DNA from: Typhlomys cinereus
Lineage: Eukaryota > Chordata > Mammalia > Rodentia > Platacanthomyidae
Assembly (NCBI GenBank): GCA_023101885.1
Contig: JALPQD010000006.1
Coordinates: 12,167,085-12,231,084 of the forward strand
DNA: 64,000 nucleotides
Direction: 5' to 3'
Program-made: the position numbers and the translations under genes
In this document: one piece after another, positions 1 to 13,100 of the stretch
How positions within the stretch are numbered: the stretch's first letter is position 1
Layout: each line of letters opens with the position of its first letter
Notes under the pieces: model-generated
Seen by the model: the letters and a program-made list of their open reading frames with translations, nothing else
Database searches by the model: none
What the model was told of the DNA's origin: nothing

Positions 1-1003
1 GAGGCAATCAGCAAGCGAAGCTGGACTTAGACTCCGCGCTCTGAGAGGGGGAGAGTCCTGGTGACCTTCGTGTTCCTGCGTCAAGCAGCAGAACTTATTA
101 TGCACAAACCTAGGAGAACAGGTTTATTCTGGGAAATAAAGAGCATTCCCCAGGAATAGAGGTGTAAAGTTGGGCAGGAGAAGAGAAGCAGCAGAACTTC
201 CACGGTCACCCAGATTTTAGGATTCAGTAATTAGAAGCAACCTTATCAGGAGCGTTCAGGTTGCATTGCAGGGGACACGGCTGTCCCACAGTGGCCTACA
301 CTGACCACGTGGCAAGTAGCCATGATCATGACCCCTGGCAAGCGCATGGCAGGATAATGTTAGCTGTTCCACAGTCCATGCTGCCCCTGCGGGACCTGCC
401 CTATTCCCAGCTCCTCTGTTCCATTTCCCCTGTGAGTCCCTGGCAAGGCTGTGGCATTCTTACCATGTGAATGCGCCTTCCATCACTGGAGGGTCCTGGT
501 AACAACAAGCTTCCTTTGTGTGAGGTGTATCATGGAGGGCGTGCCGTCATCTTTGGCGGCTGTGGGAGGACATGGCTCAAACCACTTGAGGCAATGAAGG
601 GATTTGTCCTCGTGTTCACAGATTCAGGTTGTAGTCCAGTTACAGCAGGAGGGTCCACACCGCGTCCACAGCAAGACCTGAAGGAAGGGCAACTTTCTAG
701 TTTGCCAGTTTGCTGAAACCAGCTGACTCTTCATCTCAATCACCTGCCTGGGAAATGGTCCCACTCCTATGGGTGGGGTCCTGCTACATCTGTTAGATAA
801 TCCCTACAGGCTAGCTCAGAGCCTTACCCTAATGAACTGATTCTACGAGGGCGTATCTAAAGGCGCAGTTCTCGTTGATTAAGTTGGCTCCACAGTACCA
901 CTGCCACTTTGAATGCTGCCTGCGAGTGTGATGGACATAAGCTCAAGGCACAAAGCTCCAAGTGTTCTCACCATGGTCCTTCTCCCCCTTTCTCCCACTG
1001 CAG
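1..1003. other. Boc 5' intron (upstream part), no feature recognised
   Basis: Non-repetitive sequence up to the acceptor at 1003. I see no coding exon, CpG island or recognisable repeat. A non-coding Boc exon here cannot be excluded. Confidence 0.5.
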
Positions 1004-1162
1004 CATCCCTGTGAGTTTCACCGGTGGCGCATGGGACATTGGCTCGGGACCCTCTGTGACGCACCATGCTGCACAGGACGATGAGAATACCCACAGGAGA
1101 AAGGCCTGCGGTCGTCCTGGCTTGGTTCTTCTGGGTCATAGCCAGTTGCCTTGCTGACTTGA
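1004..1162 (+). CDS. Boc: Boc exon with start codon: short 5'UTR plus signal peptide
   Basis: A long pyrimidine tract and CAG end at 1003, so the exon starts at 1004. It carries 62 nt of 5'UTR and the ATG at 1066 (A at -3). It encodes 32 residues, a basic N-terminus followed by the hydrophobic stretch [15 protein letters not shown], a classic signal peptide with cleavage expected near ASCLA-D. The donor GTGAGT starts at 1163, leaving phase 1. A second in-frame Met lies at codon 6. The CDS portion is 1066-1162. An overlapping upstream ORF is described separately. Confidence 0.9.
1031..1084 (+). promoter_or_regulatory. Upstream ORF overlapping the Boc start codon
   Basis: Within the 5'UTR part of the exon, an ATG at 1031 (G at +4, C at -3) opens a 17-codon frame. 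It ends at TGA 1082-1084, out of frame with, and running across, the Boc ATG at 1066. Ribosomes starting here would bypass the main start, so it could lower Boc translation. Whether it is used is unknown. Confidence 0.45.
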
Positions 1163-4100
1163 GTGAGTGTTTCCTTGCTGTCCTTCTGGAAGAACCCTTG
1201 GCCTTGGTGTCAGGTGGAGACTGCATTCTAGAAAGAGGCTTTGAAAAGAGCATTTCCTTTCCTTCAGGAAATGGCACACTCAAGAATCCAAGTTGATAAG
1301 TGATCAGGACAGAATCCTATTGGTGTCACTTCAATCATTTCAAAAATACAAAATATGCTCTTAAGTAAAGCAGAAGTAACAATAATCAAGCTGTCTTTTA
1401 TCGTGCATTTTTCAAATAGGACCAGGGTAGGCCATTTACATATAGCATTACACTATTACACGGCACTGGGATTCAGTCATGTTTTCTGACTCTAGGGACT
1501 CAGCTCTTGCCTTTATTATACATTGCCACTGCAAGTTGACTTTCTGGAAACAGATAAGCATAGCTGATAGCTGGGTGGCTCAAGGGAAGATCAACTGAGT
1601 GTTCAGCTCTGGAAGGCTGCCCAAGTGCTTGAGGATGGCGTTTTCTTTGGTTTCCTGATGGCATTAGCTCATCACCACTTTGCTCTTCTTTTTTCCAGAC
1701 AAGGTCCCTCAGGTCACAGTCCAGCCCATGTCCACTGTCCAGAAGCCTGGGGGAACTGTGATCTTGGGCTGCGTGGTGGACCCACCATGGGTGAACGTAA
1801 CTTGGCGACTGAACGGGAAGGAGCTGAACGGCTCCGATGATGCTCTGGGCGTCCTCCTCACCCGTGGGACCCTTGTCATTGCCGCCCTCAACAACCACAC
1901 CGTGGGACGGTACCAGTGTGTGGCCCGGATGCCTGCAGGAGCCGTGGCCAGTGTACCAGCCACGGTGACACTAGCCAGTGAGTCTGTTCCTGTGCCACTT
2001 TTTGCAGTGCCACCTCGGCTCCTTCTCTCTCTTCCCGCCCATGATGCGTGGTATTGCCCCTGCTCATACCATAAACGGGTCTCTAATTGCTGGAGCTTCC
2101 AGTCAGAGGGTGTTAGCTGCCCCACATTGTTCAGTCAGGGGGACTGTCCTTGTGTGACCTGGAGAAACCCTACTTTGAGCAGGGGGTGACCGAAGTGAGC
2201 ATCTTCTGAGGGTCCTGGGGACCCAGAGCTGCTCTGCACCTCCCCCTTGGTCAGCCGTATCTCAAATGGGGTGCCATCTGCTGTCCAGACGCTCCCTTCA
2301 CCCCCTCTCCTATTCCTACATGATTTGAGCCAGGTCACTAAGTGGGTTTGTGAATGGAACCTACTCTTCCCACACTTGGCCTTAGCACAGACACCTGGAG
2401 TATAAATTCTTGAATAATAATGAAACAATAATGAAAAGAAAACTGACAAAGGGATACAGAGAAATCAGGAAGAGGTATGGTGACAGCTTGGGGTCAAAAC
2501 TCATGCTTTTCTTTTCCTTTTCCTCTTTCCCTCTCTCTTGCTCTTCCTTATTTCCTCCCTCCCCTGGGTTTTACTTTTATTTATAGCATTGCACTCAGTG
2601 CAGGATAGCTTATTGAAGCCACTATGCTTGTGATATAGAATCAGAGTTATCTCATCCACTCCCTCTGATTATTGCGTTCCAAAGAATATAGGTCCTCGGG
2701 CCAACATATGGGAAGCCAGGACCAAATGGCCTCCAAGGTCCTCCCAGAGGGGTGATTCTGATGGATTCAATTTCCTTCTCCTTCCTGCCAGATGGTCCTC
2801 ATGATTGTTCGTGTTTCTTTTATGTTTGTGGAACTGAGATGTGGCTTTCACAAGTTAATTCAAGTGTGTCTTGTGTGTGTGGGAGTGTCCAGTAGAGCAA
2901 AGTGAGGGCTGAGGATTTGAGAGTCATATCCAGACGAGGAGCCTCATGCACAATAGGAGTTTCTAGTTGCCACCGTGTATATCCTTCTCATCCTGGGACA
3001 TTATGGGCCAGGTGGGAGTGGGCATGTAATGCATGGCCTTTACATGTGAATACCACCCATCGCATAATGTCCCCACACAGGGCACACCTAGTCTGACTTC
3101 CTGTCCTTTGTACATATGGGCTCATAAGACTTAACTGATCCAGTGCTTTGTACTGTTCCTGTGTGCTGAGCCGCCTTGCCAGGACACAAAGATTTGCCTC
3201 CAGCTTGGCCCTTCTCCTGGACCCGAAGTGTAGGGAGTAGGGAAATGTGCTAGGAGTTTAGAGCACTTGAGCACGAGCTTGTCGTCTCATGGCTTAGAAG
3301 CATCCCTCTCTTCCTGGCAGCTCTCCTTTAGACTTCCGTGTCACCGTTGGGCCCATGGATGGTGTGGTTTCAGGAAATGAGCTCCCCCTTGCTACAGGTC
3401 CCACTTCTGCAACAGTCGCTGGGGTCCCTGGCATGCGTGAGACCTGAGTTCTAGGAGCAGGGAACCTAACGGCGGGGGAGAAAGCCCCTCCTCTCCCTCA
3501 GGCGCCTGAACGACACTGCAGTGGGAGAGCAGATAGAGGCCGCCATGTTCTTCAGAAATGTCCGGCAGTTCTGCTCTTCCCTACGGAGAGGGAGGAGAAG
3601 AGGAGGGAGGCACAGCGTGCTCCCAGCCATCTCTCGGCAGTGGGTTGACCCTGCAGCCCGAGGTGTCACTGCCCTCCTTGGCAGGATGTGCACTGTTGAG
3701 TCTCATGACCAGGTCTCTGGTGATCAGGGCAAGGGCTGAGGGAGCAGCTGGGCCTGTCTTCGAGCTGTGCCTGTAAGGAGGCTAGGGGGATGTGCAAGGG
3801 GCTCAGTGGAAGAGGTAGGATGGGTTATCTTATCACTCTGGAGGGGCTGAATTCAGAGCTGTACTTCCTAGCACCATCCACTTCCTACCTCCATTATCAT
3901 GTTTTAAATGATAAAATTGCACCATAGAAAGTTTGCAGTCTGCAAAAGGCAGTGTCTCGCTTAGCCTGTCATCCTTACAGAACCACCATTGTCGTTCTTT
4001 CCTTGTGCCCTTCCAGTCTTTATCCATGTACATCTCTCTACAATGCAGTTATGACACTGTATGATAAGCATTTTCCATGTGTCATATGATAGTTCATTGT

Positions 4101-7100
4101 TCTCTTTCAATGATCATGAAGTACATAAAGAGAATATTGATTTTTTTTGCATGTGCCCGTGTATGTGTGTGTATATATGCACATGTGTGTAAGCATATCA
4201 AGAATACACTTGAGTCTGTGAGCCTGTGAAAGCCCAAAGGAGATATCAGGACTCATCTACCTCCTTTGTGCTTTCCTCTCAGTACTCCCAGGCCCCACCT
4301 TCCAGGGCCAGAAGAAAGGTCATCCACCACCTTTCTTCCTTTACATGGGGTCTGGGGATCCAAACTCAGGTCCTTTTGCTTGCAAGGCAAAGGCTTTAGC
4401 CACTGAGCCACCTCCTCAGCTCCACGGAGCATTGCTATTAAGTAGACCACACACGGATTTTCTTCCTATGTGTACACCACATGTCTTCGCTCCAACACAT
4501 CCCATCATGCCCTCAGCCAGCCCATCCTCCACTACCCATGTCAGGATGTGATCACAATTACTGTTCCGTCCCAAACATTCCCCAAGTATCTCTACCATGC
4601 CAGCTTCTTTTGTTGCTGGCAATTCATTCTCTCCCACTTGTTCCTTATTATAAATAAGACATGTCTTTCAGCAATATATGTACCTTTGAAGACACCTAGG
4701 GCAGAGGTTTCATGTGCAGGTGGCCTGCTTATCTGTGGAGGCGCAGGACACTCCAGGACCATTCCCTCTGCCTAATGAGGAGACAGTCTGAAACCTTCTT
4801 TGTTGGAGAAAGGAGAATTGGAAGGGCGTTGGTTTACTTTGGAGCTCTCTTTTTGCTTCAAGGTGTATCTACGCGAAGAGAGAATTTAAAGCCTTTATTT
4901 AAAAGAAAAAACATTCTCCTGGTGTGTGGTTGGCAGAGAACAATCAAGGAAGGGTTTTGTTGCAGCCCAGGGAGGAGGAGTGTGTGGAGAAGTGGAGCTG
5001 GTCTCATTGGGAAGCCAAGAACTCCTGGCTGGTCATTCAGACATGAATCAGAAGTGTTTGGGCCTGACTAGAAGGAAGGAGAAGTGCGGGAAGTGGAAGG
5101 GGTGGGGTAGAGGTTTGGGGGGCACAGAATAGGGGGACTTGGTGGAGCGCAGTTGCAACTTCCAAGCTCAGAGGAGGCAGTGTTGGGTAGTAGGAAGGTG
5201 GGGGTGGGGCAAGAGAGAGGAGTGCTGTCTTTGGGTTAATGCCACTGGTGGTAGAGGGAGGATGTTGGCTCGGATGCAGCAGTTAGATTAAGTTTCTTAG
5301 AGCGCATTCCAGTGTAGAATGGGGCTGTGTTTTGCTGGCGGGCTGGTGTTCAAGGAGACTGCTCTGTAGATGAGATTTCCAAAGGCACCGTCTGCATTTA
5401 GAGGAAGGCTGGACCGCGACGTGCCACACACGTTCACCCCACACTCAGCACTTAACGCCTGCTGGTCCTCTGGCCTCTCCTGCAGGTATTCATTCCTTCA
5501 AGCATCCCTTCTTCTACAAAGCGGTTGCTGTTTGGCCCACCTGGCAAGGTCTGACCACCTGACCTAGCCCTGGGACTGCTGGTTGAGGATCTGGTCAGTA
5601 AGATGGGAAGGAGACTGCTAGAGGATCTCTCTGGCCCAACCACTGCTGTTCTAGTGTGAAGCTGGGAGGAACACTTGACTTTATCTGGCTTGGTGATATC
5701 TGCTTCTGAATTTTGCTAAGATGGAGTCAGAAGTCGAAAAACCACTGAAAGGAGCTCTCCTCCTGTGCCTTTCCCACCCTCCCTCCACGCTGCCCTGCCC
5801 CGAAGGTAGGGGTCCTTCACTCTTCCTATTTATAGATTCCCCCCCCCCCCTGTTTACCCTAAACTTTGTGTTCGGTCACCCTGTCTGGCTCTTGCTTTCT
5901 AAAATGCTTTTTCTTGGCTCTCCTTTCTTCCACTTCCCTTCCTTTTTCTCTCCCCAAACTTCATATCGGGCAGCTGCCCTCTCCGCATGACTCAAACATC
6001 CGCACTGCGCTCCTGAACCAATAACAGCCTCCACCAATGGAGCTTCATGCCCAACCTCCACTCAACCCTGAGGGTCGGTCCAGTCTAACATGAATTCGCA
6101 AGTGGCTTCTTGGAGTTGTCCTGAGAGGATGTGAAGGCCCCTTTCAACCCTGTGCCATTCACACAAACTCATATAATCCTTTCCTTTCATCATTTTCTAT
6201 TTTTTAAAATAATCCTCTCATTATCTTTAAGTTTCAGTACAGTTAAAAGTAAGATAGGTGATAACTAAGTAGTTAACTATCTGTACTTCTGTATTTCGGA
6301 ATGTTAGTGTTCAAATGAGCCTGAAGTCTTAGGTTGAGGCTGGTGTAACATGAAGATTTCGACATTTCTTTCTATGGCCTCAGAGATCAGTAGGTAAAGA
6401 GGCAAATAGGACAGAAAGGGGTCTGTCTGTTTAGGTGGTTGTCCACCTGATGGTTTGAGGAAGGTCTGAAGGGGAGGAGGTTCTCCTTGTTTCTGCAGTT
6501 TAATTAAGCCCATCTGTAAAATGAAGAGCTAAACTGGTGTAATGGAGAAAACAGGAAACCTAAGAGTTGTGTGACTCTGGGCCAGTCTTCCCCTCCCAGA
6601 TTGCTTCTATTGCAGTGGACACAACAGCAACGACATCACCAGACTCGGTTTGCTGTCATTCTTTTAGTCAAGTGATAGCAGCATTCTGATATATTTTAGA
6701 AATTCCAGGCTTTATTTGTTGGCCCGCTTGGTCAACTAATATTTGTGAAGCACCTCCTTGCAGGAAGTTTTGAGGCCTGTGTTCAGTCCCGTGTGGCCCA
6801 ACTCCCTCTTGGGAACAGTTCTTAAAGGACAGAAGTCCAGGATGCTGCCAGCATCTAGACATCATTAGACCCTAAACATACGACTGTTCACTGCTCAGGC
6901 ATTTCTTAGTTCCCAAATCCACATGCCTTATGGGCCAGAGCCACTTCAGCTGCCTTTAAGCTCAGCCACAGTGTCCCTTGTAATGCTGATTATAGCATTA
7001 TACACAGCATTAGACAGTATACAGTACTATACACACTGTGCCTGTGTGTGCCTCCTGCTGCTGCCAGTTCTTCAGACAAGGTGCTCTGCACTGGTCAGCT

Positions 7101-8139
7101 GACCCTGACCTTCACATGGCAAATTCTACAAACAAGCCATGTCTATTCTCCCAGTCCCATCAGATTTTGTAACATCTAGGCCTTGATGTTGAAAAGGAAC
7201 AGTTCATTTGGGGACATTTAAAATATGTCTAGCTACCTTTACCTCAGGATTCCTGTACTCAGAATTCTCCAGAGAAGCAGAAGCAGTGGTGTGAATATAA
7301 TAAATTTAATGCAGTGTACCTACTATGTTGTAAGTATAATTTTAATAGCATCCAGACAGACAGCCTGGAGAATCAGATGGAAAGTTAGTGCTCCAGTCTT
7401 CAGTACAAAGCTAGGCTTGGGTGGATTTTCTCTGTCATTCTTCTCCAGGAAGCTTCAGTTTTTGCTCTTAGTACCTTCAATTGATTGGATGACGTCTATT
7501 CCATTATAAGACAATTTTATTCAGTGTCTGCTGATAGCAGTCATTAATCATATCTAAAAAAAATACCTTGACATCAATGTCTAGAGTAGCAATTGATCAA
7601 ATAGTCATTACTGTCATGTGAAGCTGACTCCCCTCACTAACCACCTCAAATACAACATCTGTCTGTGATAGTCTAGGAACAAGTCTCTTTACAGGCTGGA
7701 TGAACGAATTCAGCTGCCCAAAGCATGAAAGGCCCCTGTGGATCAAGGGGTTCCCACCTTCCCAATGCAGTGGCTGACCCTATTTGCAGGCCTATGTGCC
7801 CCACTCAGCCCTGAGACCTGATTTCAGAGCTGCTGCAGCTGCTGACTCTGCCAGAGGTGCAGACCTGAGATGCTATGGCTCTGGTCCCTTGAAGAGGTGG
7901 TAGGTGCTTGTCTTTGCAGCGCTTCAGCCCTGGGGCCTTTTCATTGTCAGGATCTGCTCAAAGCAATGTGGACAATTTCATTTAGGTCTCTCTTGTGGAA
8001 TTTTAATTTTCCTCTAGCCTTAATATTTTAATTAAAAATATATAGGGTATTCTTTTTATTTTAAATAATTGGCTTACTATGCTGTATATTCTCTTTTAAA
8101 ATTTTATTATTTTTGTATCTATATGTGTGTGTGTGTGTG

Positions 8140-8172
<33 letters not shown>

Positions 8173-10131
8173 CGCACGCGCATGTGTAGTAGAGGGCACT
8201 GCATGTGCCTGTGGAGGCCCAAGGGTAACTTCGGGAATCACCTTGGATTGCTTTTACCTCCTATTTCCCAGGCTCTGCCTTCCAGGAACAGAAGTATAAG
8301 CCGCCACCATTTCTACTTGGTGTTTTTAAAGTGGAATCCAGGATCTGAACTCAGGATCTTCTGCTTGTGAGGCAGAGGCTTGACCCCTAAGCCATCTTTC
8401 CGGCCCATGTTGTATATTTTTGTAAGCCAGCATGCAGGTCACTCATCAATGCAAAGAACTCCTTTCATCCTCAGCAATCACTATAATGTTTTCCCAGAAC
8501 ATGTTCTGTTAACTCAGTTCATAATCTAGTCCCTTTAATTTAGTTTCTTTCCTTACTACTTAACAGCACAATCTTTCAGTACAGATTTTCAAGTAAGACA
8601 AAACCCAAGTTAATGAGCCCCACTCAGGAAACTGCAAACCATCCATTTTCCAGTGTTGACATCTCTGTTTGGATGTTTTTGAGGTTGATGTTTAGAATCT
8701 CCAGTAGAGCACAGTAAGATCTGGTTCCAGTGAGTGACAACCTCACAGTCTGTGAGAAGGTGAACTTCGACATAATCAGATGAGTCATCTGCTAGAGATG
8801 GGATTGTAATGGGAGCTTGGAGTCTAGTAGTGATTTTTTTTCAACTTGGGAAGACTGAGAAAGACTCAGGGATTGAGCTTTGAAGAATGTGTGCAGGTCT
8901 ATATTTCCCTCCCTGCCTCCCTTCCTCCCTCCCTCCCTCCCTCCTTTTCTTCCTTCCCTCCTTCTCTCTGTTCTTTCTCTCTTTCCTTTCTTTTTCTTTC
9001 TTTCTTTCTCTTTCTTTCTTTCTTTCTCTCTTTCTTTCTTTCTCTCTCTTTCTCTCTCTCTTTCTTTCTTTTTTCTTTCTTTCTTTCTCTTTCTCTCTTT
9101 CTTTTCATATTCGCATGCCCTTTTCAAACCTTTAACAGATAAATTCAACTGTCTACAATGTAGACGAGAACTATGCAGTCTGCAGATTGGAGCGTAGCGC
9201 ACCGAAAAACAAAGAGACAAAGACAAGAGCATCATTTCTGGTACAGTGCCTTTGCTCCCCATTTGGTGCATGTGTGGAAACACCGAGTGATTGCTGATTC
9301 AAATTTATTTTTAAACTTTCAGTAATTTTAGAATCCAGTTAATCAAAGGAGGATCACTAAAATAGTGAGGAAAAAATGTAAGCAAATGCAAAAAAAAAAA
9401 TCCAACAACTGACTGTATCAAACTCAGATTTTTTTTAATCACTGGGGATCATGGTGCTTCAAGTGATTTTGGTGACGTCAGGGACCACAACATATAACCA
9501 GGCCCCATGTGGTGCCTGCTTCCTGTCTTGTCCATCTCAGTGCCTCTTTGTACTTTCCTTTTCATTCTCCTCCCACCTCCCTGACTTCAAGGGAAACAAG
9601 GACGTCTTCCTTGTTTCAAGGCTTCAAGCACCTCACTGGGAACCTTTCCTTAGCGCCTCATTTTCTGGGGTCTGGAGCAGGGGCTCCTCTTCCCTGCTTC
9701 TTTAGAATCCTGAGTTCACTCTAAAGCCCTCTGATGCCATAGTCTCCTTGCCTGCTGGGGGGGCTTACAACACGTCTGTGTTTGCATCTTGACACTGGGT
9801 CAGTGAAGGTCTAGAAAGAGGACGACTTTGGCCGCAGAGGACTGAAGAGAGCTGCAATCAGTGCACAAAAAGGTCAAGATTTCTTCCTGAATTTTGATAT
9901 ATTAAGAACGATGTATGTGGGCTGGGGAGATGGCTGAGGGGTGAAAGCCTTGCCTCAAAAGCAGAAAGACCTGGGTTTGGTTCCCTAGATCCCTTGTAAA
10001 GGTAGCAACCTTCAATTCTGGTCCTGGAAGGTGGAGACTGGGAAACCCTAGAGCAAAGCAGTAAGGAGGTAGAAAAATCTAGGATGATTCTTGATGTCAC
10101 CTCCACAGGCACATATATTCAAGTGCCCTCT

Positions 10132-10180
<49 letters not shown>

Positions 10181-13100
10181 AAAATAAATAGCAATGTATG
10201 TATGTATGTATGGGTCATTAGCAAAATGTATCACCTGGCATGCTAACTTAAAAAACACTATAACTTTAATAAACAATCAGGGAGAAGTCAGTAGAAAGAA
10301 TGAAAAAAGAACTTGTAATATGAGCAGGCTGATTCGGAAGGGATTAGAAAAGTCAATGCAAGTCAGAAGCAGAAAGCATACCTAAGAGAAGCAAAGGTAG
10401 TCTTGGAACCTTTGTGTGAGAACCAGCTGCTCTGAGTCCCCAGGAAGAGAGAGAACTGCTTAGGACCCCTTGGCGCCAGCTCGCAGCCCCGTCTCTCCCA
10501 CCTGGAGTTCCATTCACAAGGGCCACATTGAAGATCTCCATTCCCCTCTGAGCTACTTGGCCTGTTTTCTCTCCCCTCTCTCTCTTCCTACGCAGGCTGC
10601 CAGAATCTGTGCTGGGATCCAGCCCTGGCTCTCATGGGTCAGGACCACCACGATTCACATTCATTTTCCCATTGCTAAGTTTATATTTATATTTGAATGA
10701 TCAGAGAAGTATGTATGATGTGGGTTGTTGGCAAGTGAATCTTTTTCCTTCTCTCTTTCTTCAGTGTATTTTTGTTACTGTTCTGATCTTTTCATTCCTT
10801 CATCTGGTCCAAACTGCCCAGCCTGGTGAACCAGCCACACTTCATGGCAGCCCTGAAGACAGATAAATGAAATGGCTGCAGACAACTTCTTGGTTCATCT
10901 GGCTGCCAGACTCAGCGTGGCGGACATTCAAATGGAGACACGGCTCCATCTCTGCTATGTCTTCGAGGATTAATCACATTTCTTCTTCTCTTATGTCTTT
11001 TAAAAAATATTTTTAATTGGTTCAAGCCAAAAAGTTTTTGAAGCCTTGGCCAACTTATTGCAAATCATTTAATGACATTGCAAAATAGGTTTATTTTATT
11101 CTCCCCTTCCTCTCACACCCCTCCTTCTCCTCTGCCCACCTCTACTTTTCCCTTCTTATCTTGATTTCAGTTTTGTGCATTTAACCTTCTAGTCTCCTCT
11201 TCCTTCTCAGATTTTTTCCCACTTTTCGAATATGGCATAAACCCTACCTCAACCAAAAGAAGAATAACAAGACCAGACTTGGCAACTAATGTGTTCGGTA
11301 GAAGCAAAGCTTCTCTCTTTCTTTCTTCCCTGCCCCCATGGAAACTGTTTTTATTTAAATAGGCAGCATCCCTTGCTTTGCTCAGAAAGTGCATTTGAGA
11401 AATTTCATGTCTTGTTTCATGGCTGTCAGGAGAGAGCTTTGTTTGGAGCCAAAGTTATTAGTACAATTGGACTTGCAGAAAAAAAATCCCCAAAAGAGCA
11501 AACTTATTTCTCCTCTGTCCTGCCTTGCCAGGTGGGAGCAGGACTTGCTCCCCCAGCTTCCTCCCTGTTGCTGTGCAGCTCACAGTAACCTGCTCTGTCT
11601 GCTGGCAGAGGAGGTGAAGACCCTATCACAGGGCCACTCTGACAGATGATAGATGCATGTTGCCCTTACTGTCCGGTCGATTAGGTTGGCAGCCCTGCGA
11701 CTGGGAGCTATCCTTTGCTTTTTATCTTCTTTGGTGCCTGGTGCATTAGACAGTTCTGCGTATCTGACTGGCTAAGCAGTGGCATCAGTTTCACCTGGAG
11801 GGGTAGAACTGTACTGAACATCTGCTGCAGACAATACAGTTTTGGACCAGTTGTGTAAGCTGCAGTTGGGTTTGGCTTTAGTGGTCTGTGTGTCTGGCTA
11901 AAAAAGGCTTAGTCATATCCTCAAATGCCTGCTTCCGAGAGGCCTGCCTGGCCCTGATAAGCCCATCACTCTCCAGGTGCCCACTCTCTGACTTCATGGC
12001 TCTCATCAGATCCAGCTCCGTTCTGTCTCAGCCACTGGCCCCCATCCTTAGCCGATGAGCGCTTTATTTCAAGGACAGGTAGTGGGTTACGCCAGGCCAT
12101 GGCTTCTTAGGTGACTGGGGAAGGGGTTTGGGAGCCACGTGTGAGTCTTTGCTCATTTGTAAAGCAGTTCAGAGCACAGGGGAGTCCCATGCCAGCGACT
12201 ACCCCACACTCAAGTCTTTCTATGAAGCTGTGATTCAGGGATTCAGCCAGAGAAAGCTCTCAGTAGCTCCACTTCCTCACACATGGGTCATGCTCCCTGA
12301 GGTGTGGGGAAGGACGGCAGCATCCACTGAGCAGCGTTCCATTAGTGCAGAATCTTCCCAAGCCTTGTAACCTCAGCCCTAGACCCAACAAGCTGCCATG
12401 GGGACAAGTCAAGGCTTGGATACCACAAAAGTTGCTGGAGAATCGAATTAACAGTAAACCCAGAAACTCGCCAATGGCCCTGGGGCTTCAAAGCATCCCA
12501 GCAGCATTGCCAGTTGAGTCCCATGCAGTGCCCACAATTTGGTGGATCATGTCCAAACCAAAGCAGATGAGTATAGGCTTGCCCTGTGATCGCTGAGAAC
12601 ATGGGAGGAAGGTGGGGCAGGACTATCTACGAGAAACAACGTTTGCATGGAGTATTCTGCCTTACTTGTGGAGATGCGAATGTTGATGGTTTCCACAGCA
12701 TCCAGCAAAGGTGCTGTCTTTCTTGGTACCTGAACAGAAAGAACCTTAATGTGCAGCCTAAGAGTAAAAGGAGTTCAGGGAGAAGACAACAAGGAACCAC
12801 TCTGAAAGTGGAGGTGTGGGTTATACTAGTGATATGAGCTGATAACCAACACACCCTGTAATCAGACATGTAAGGTCCATGAAAACAGGGAGATAAGCCT
12901 TTGAAAAGATTTGATAATTTGTATTGAGGATGTGCAAGCATATATGAGACACTGTCATTTAATTCATGACTCTGCTTAAGAACCAAAGGATGGATGCTAG
13001 AAAGTGGTGAGAAACTTCAAAGATTCTTGAGAGAAAGTTTGCCCATGTGTAGTTTCACATATGATCTAGTGCTTGCGAATGAATGCCTTTCAGGGTTTTC

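Noticed and set aside
8792..9283. 163-codon open frame on the - strand rich in Lys, Glu and Arg
   Set aside because: It is the translation of the (CTTT)n/(CCCT)n tract at 8903-9110; the ends show no known protein.
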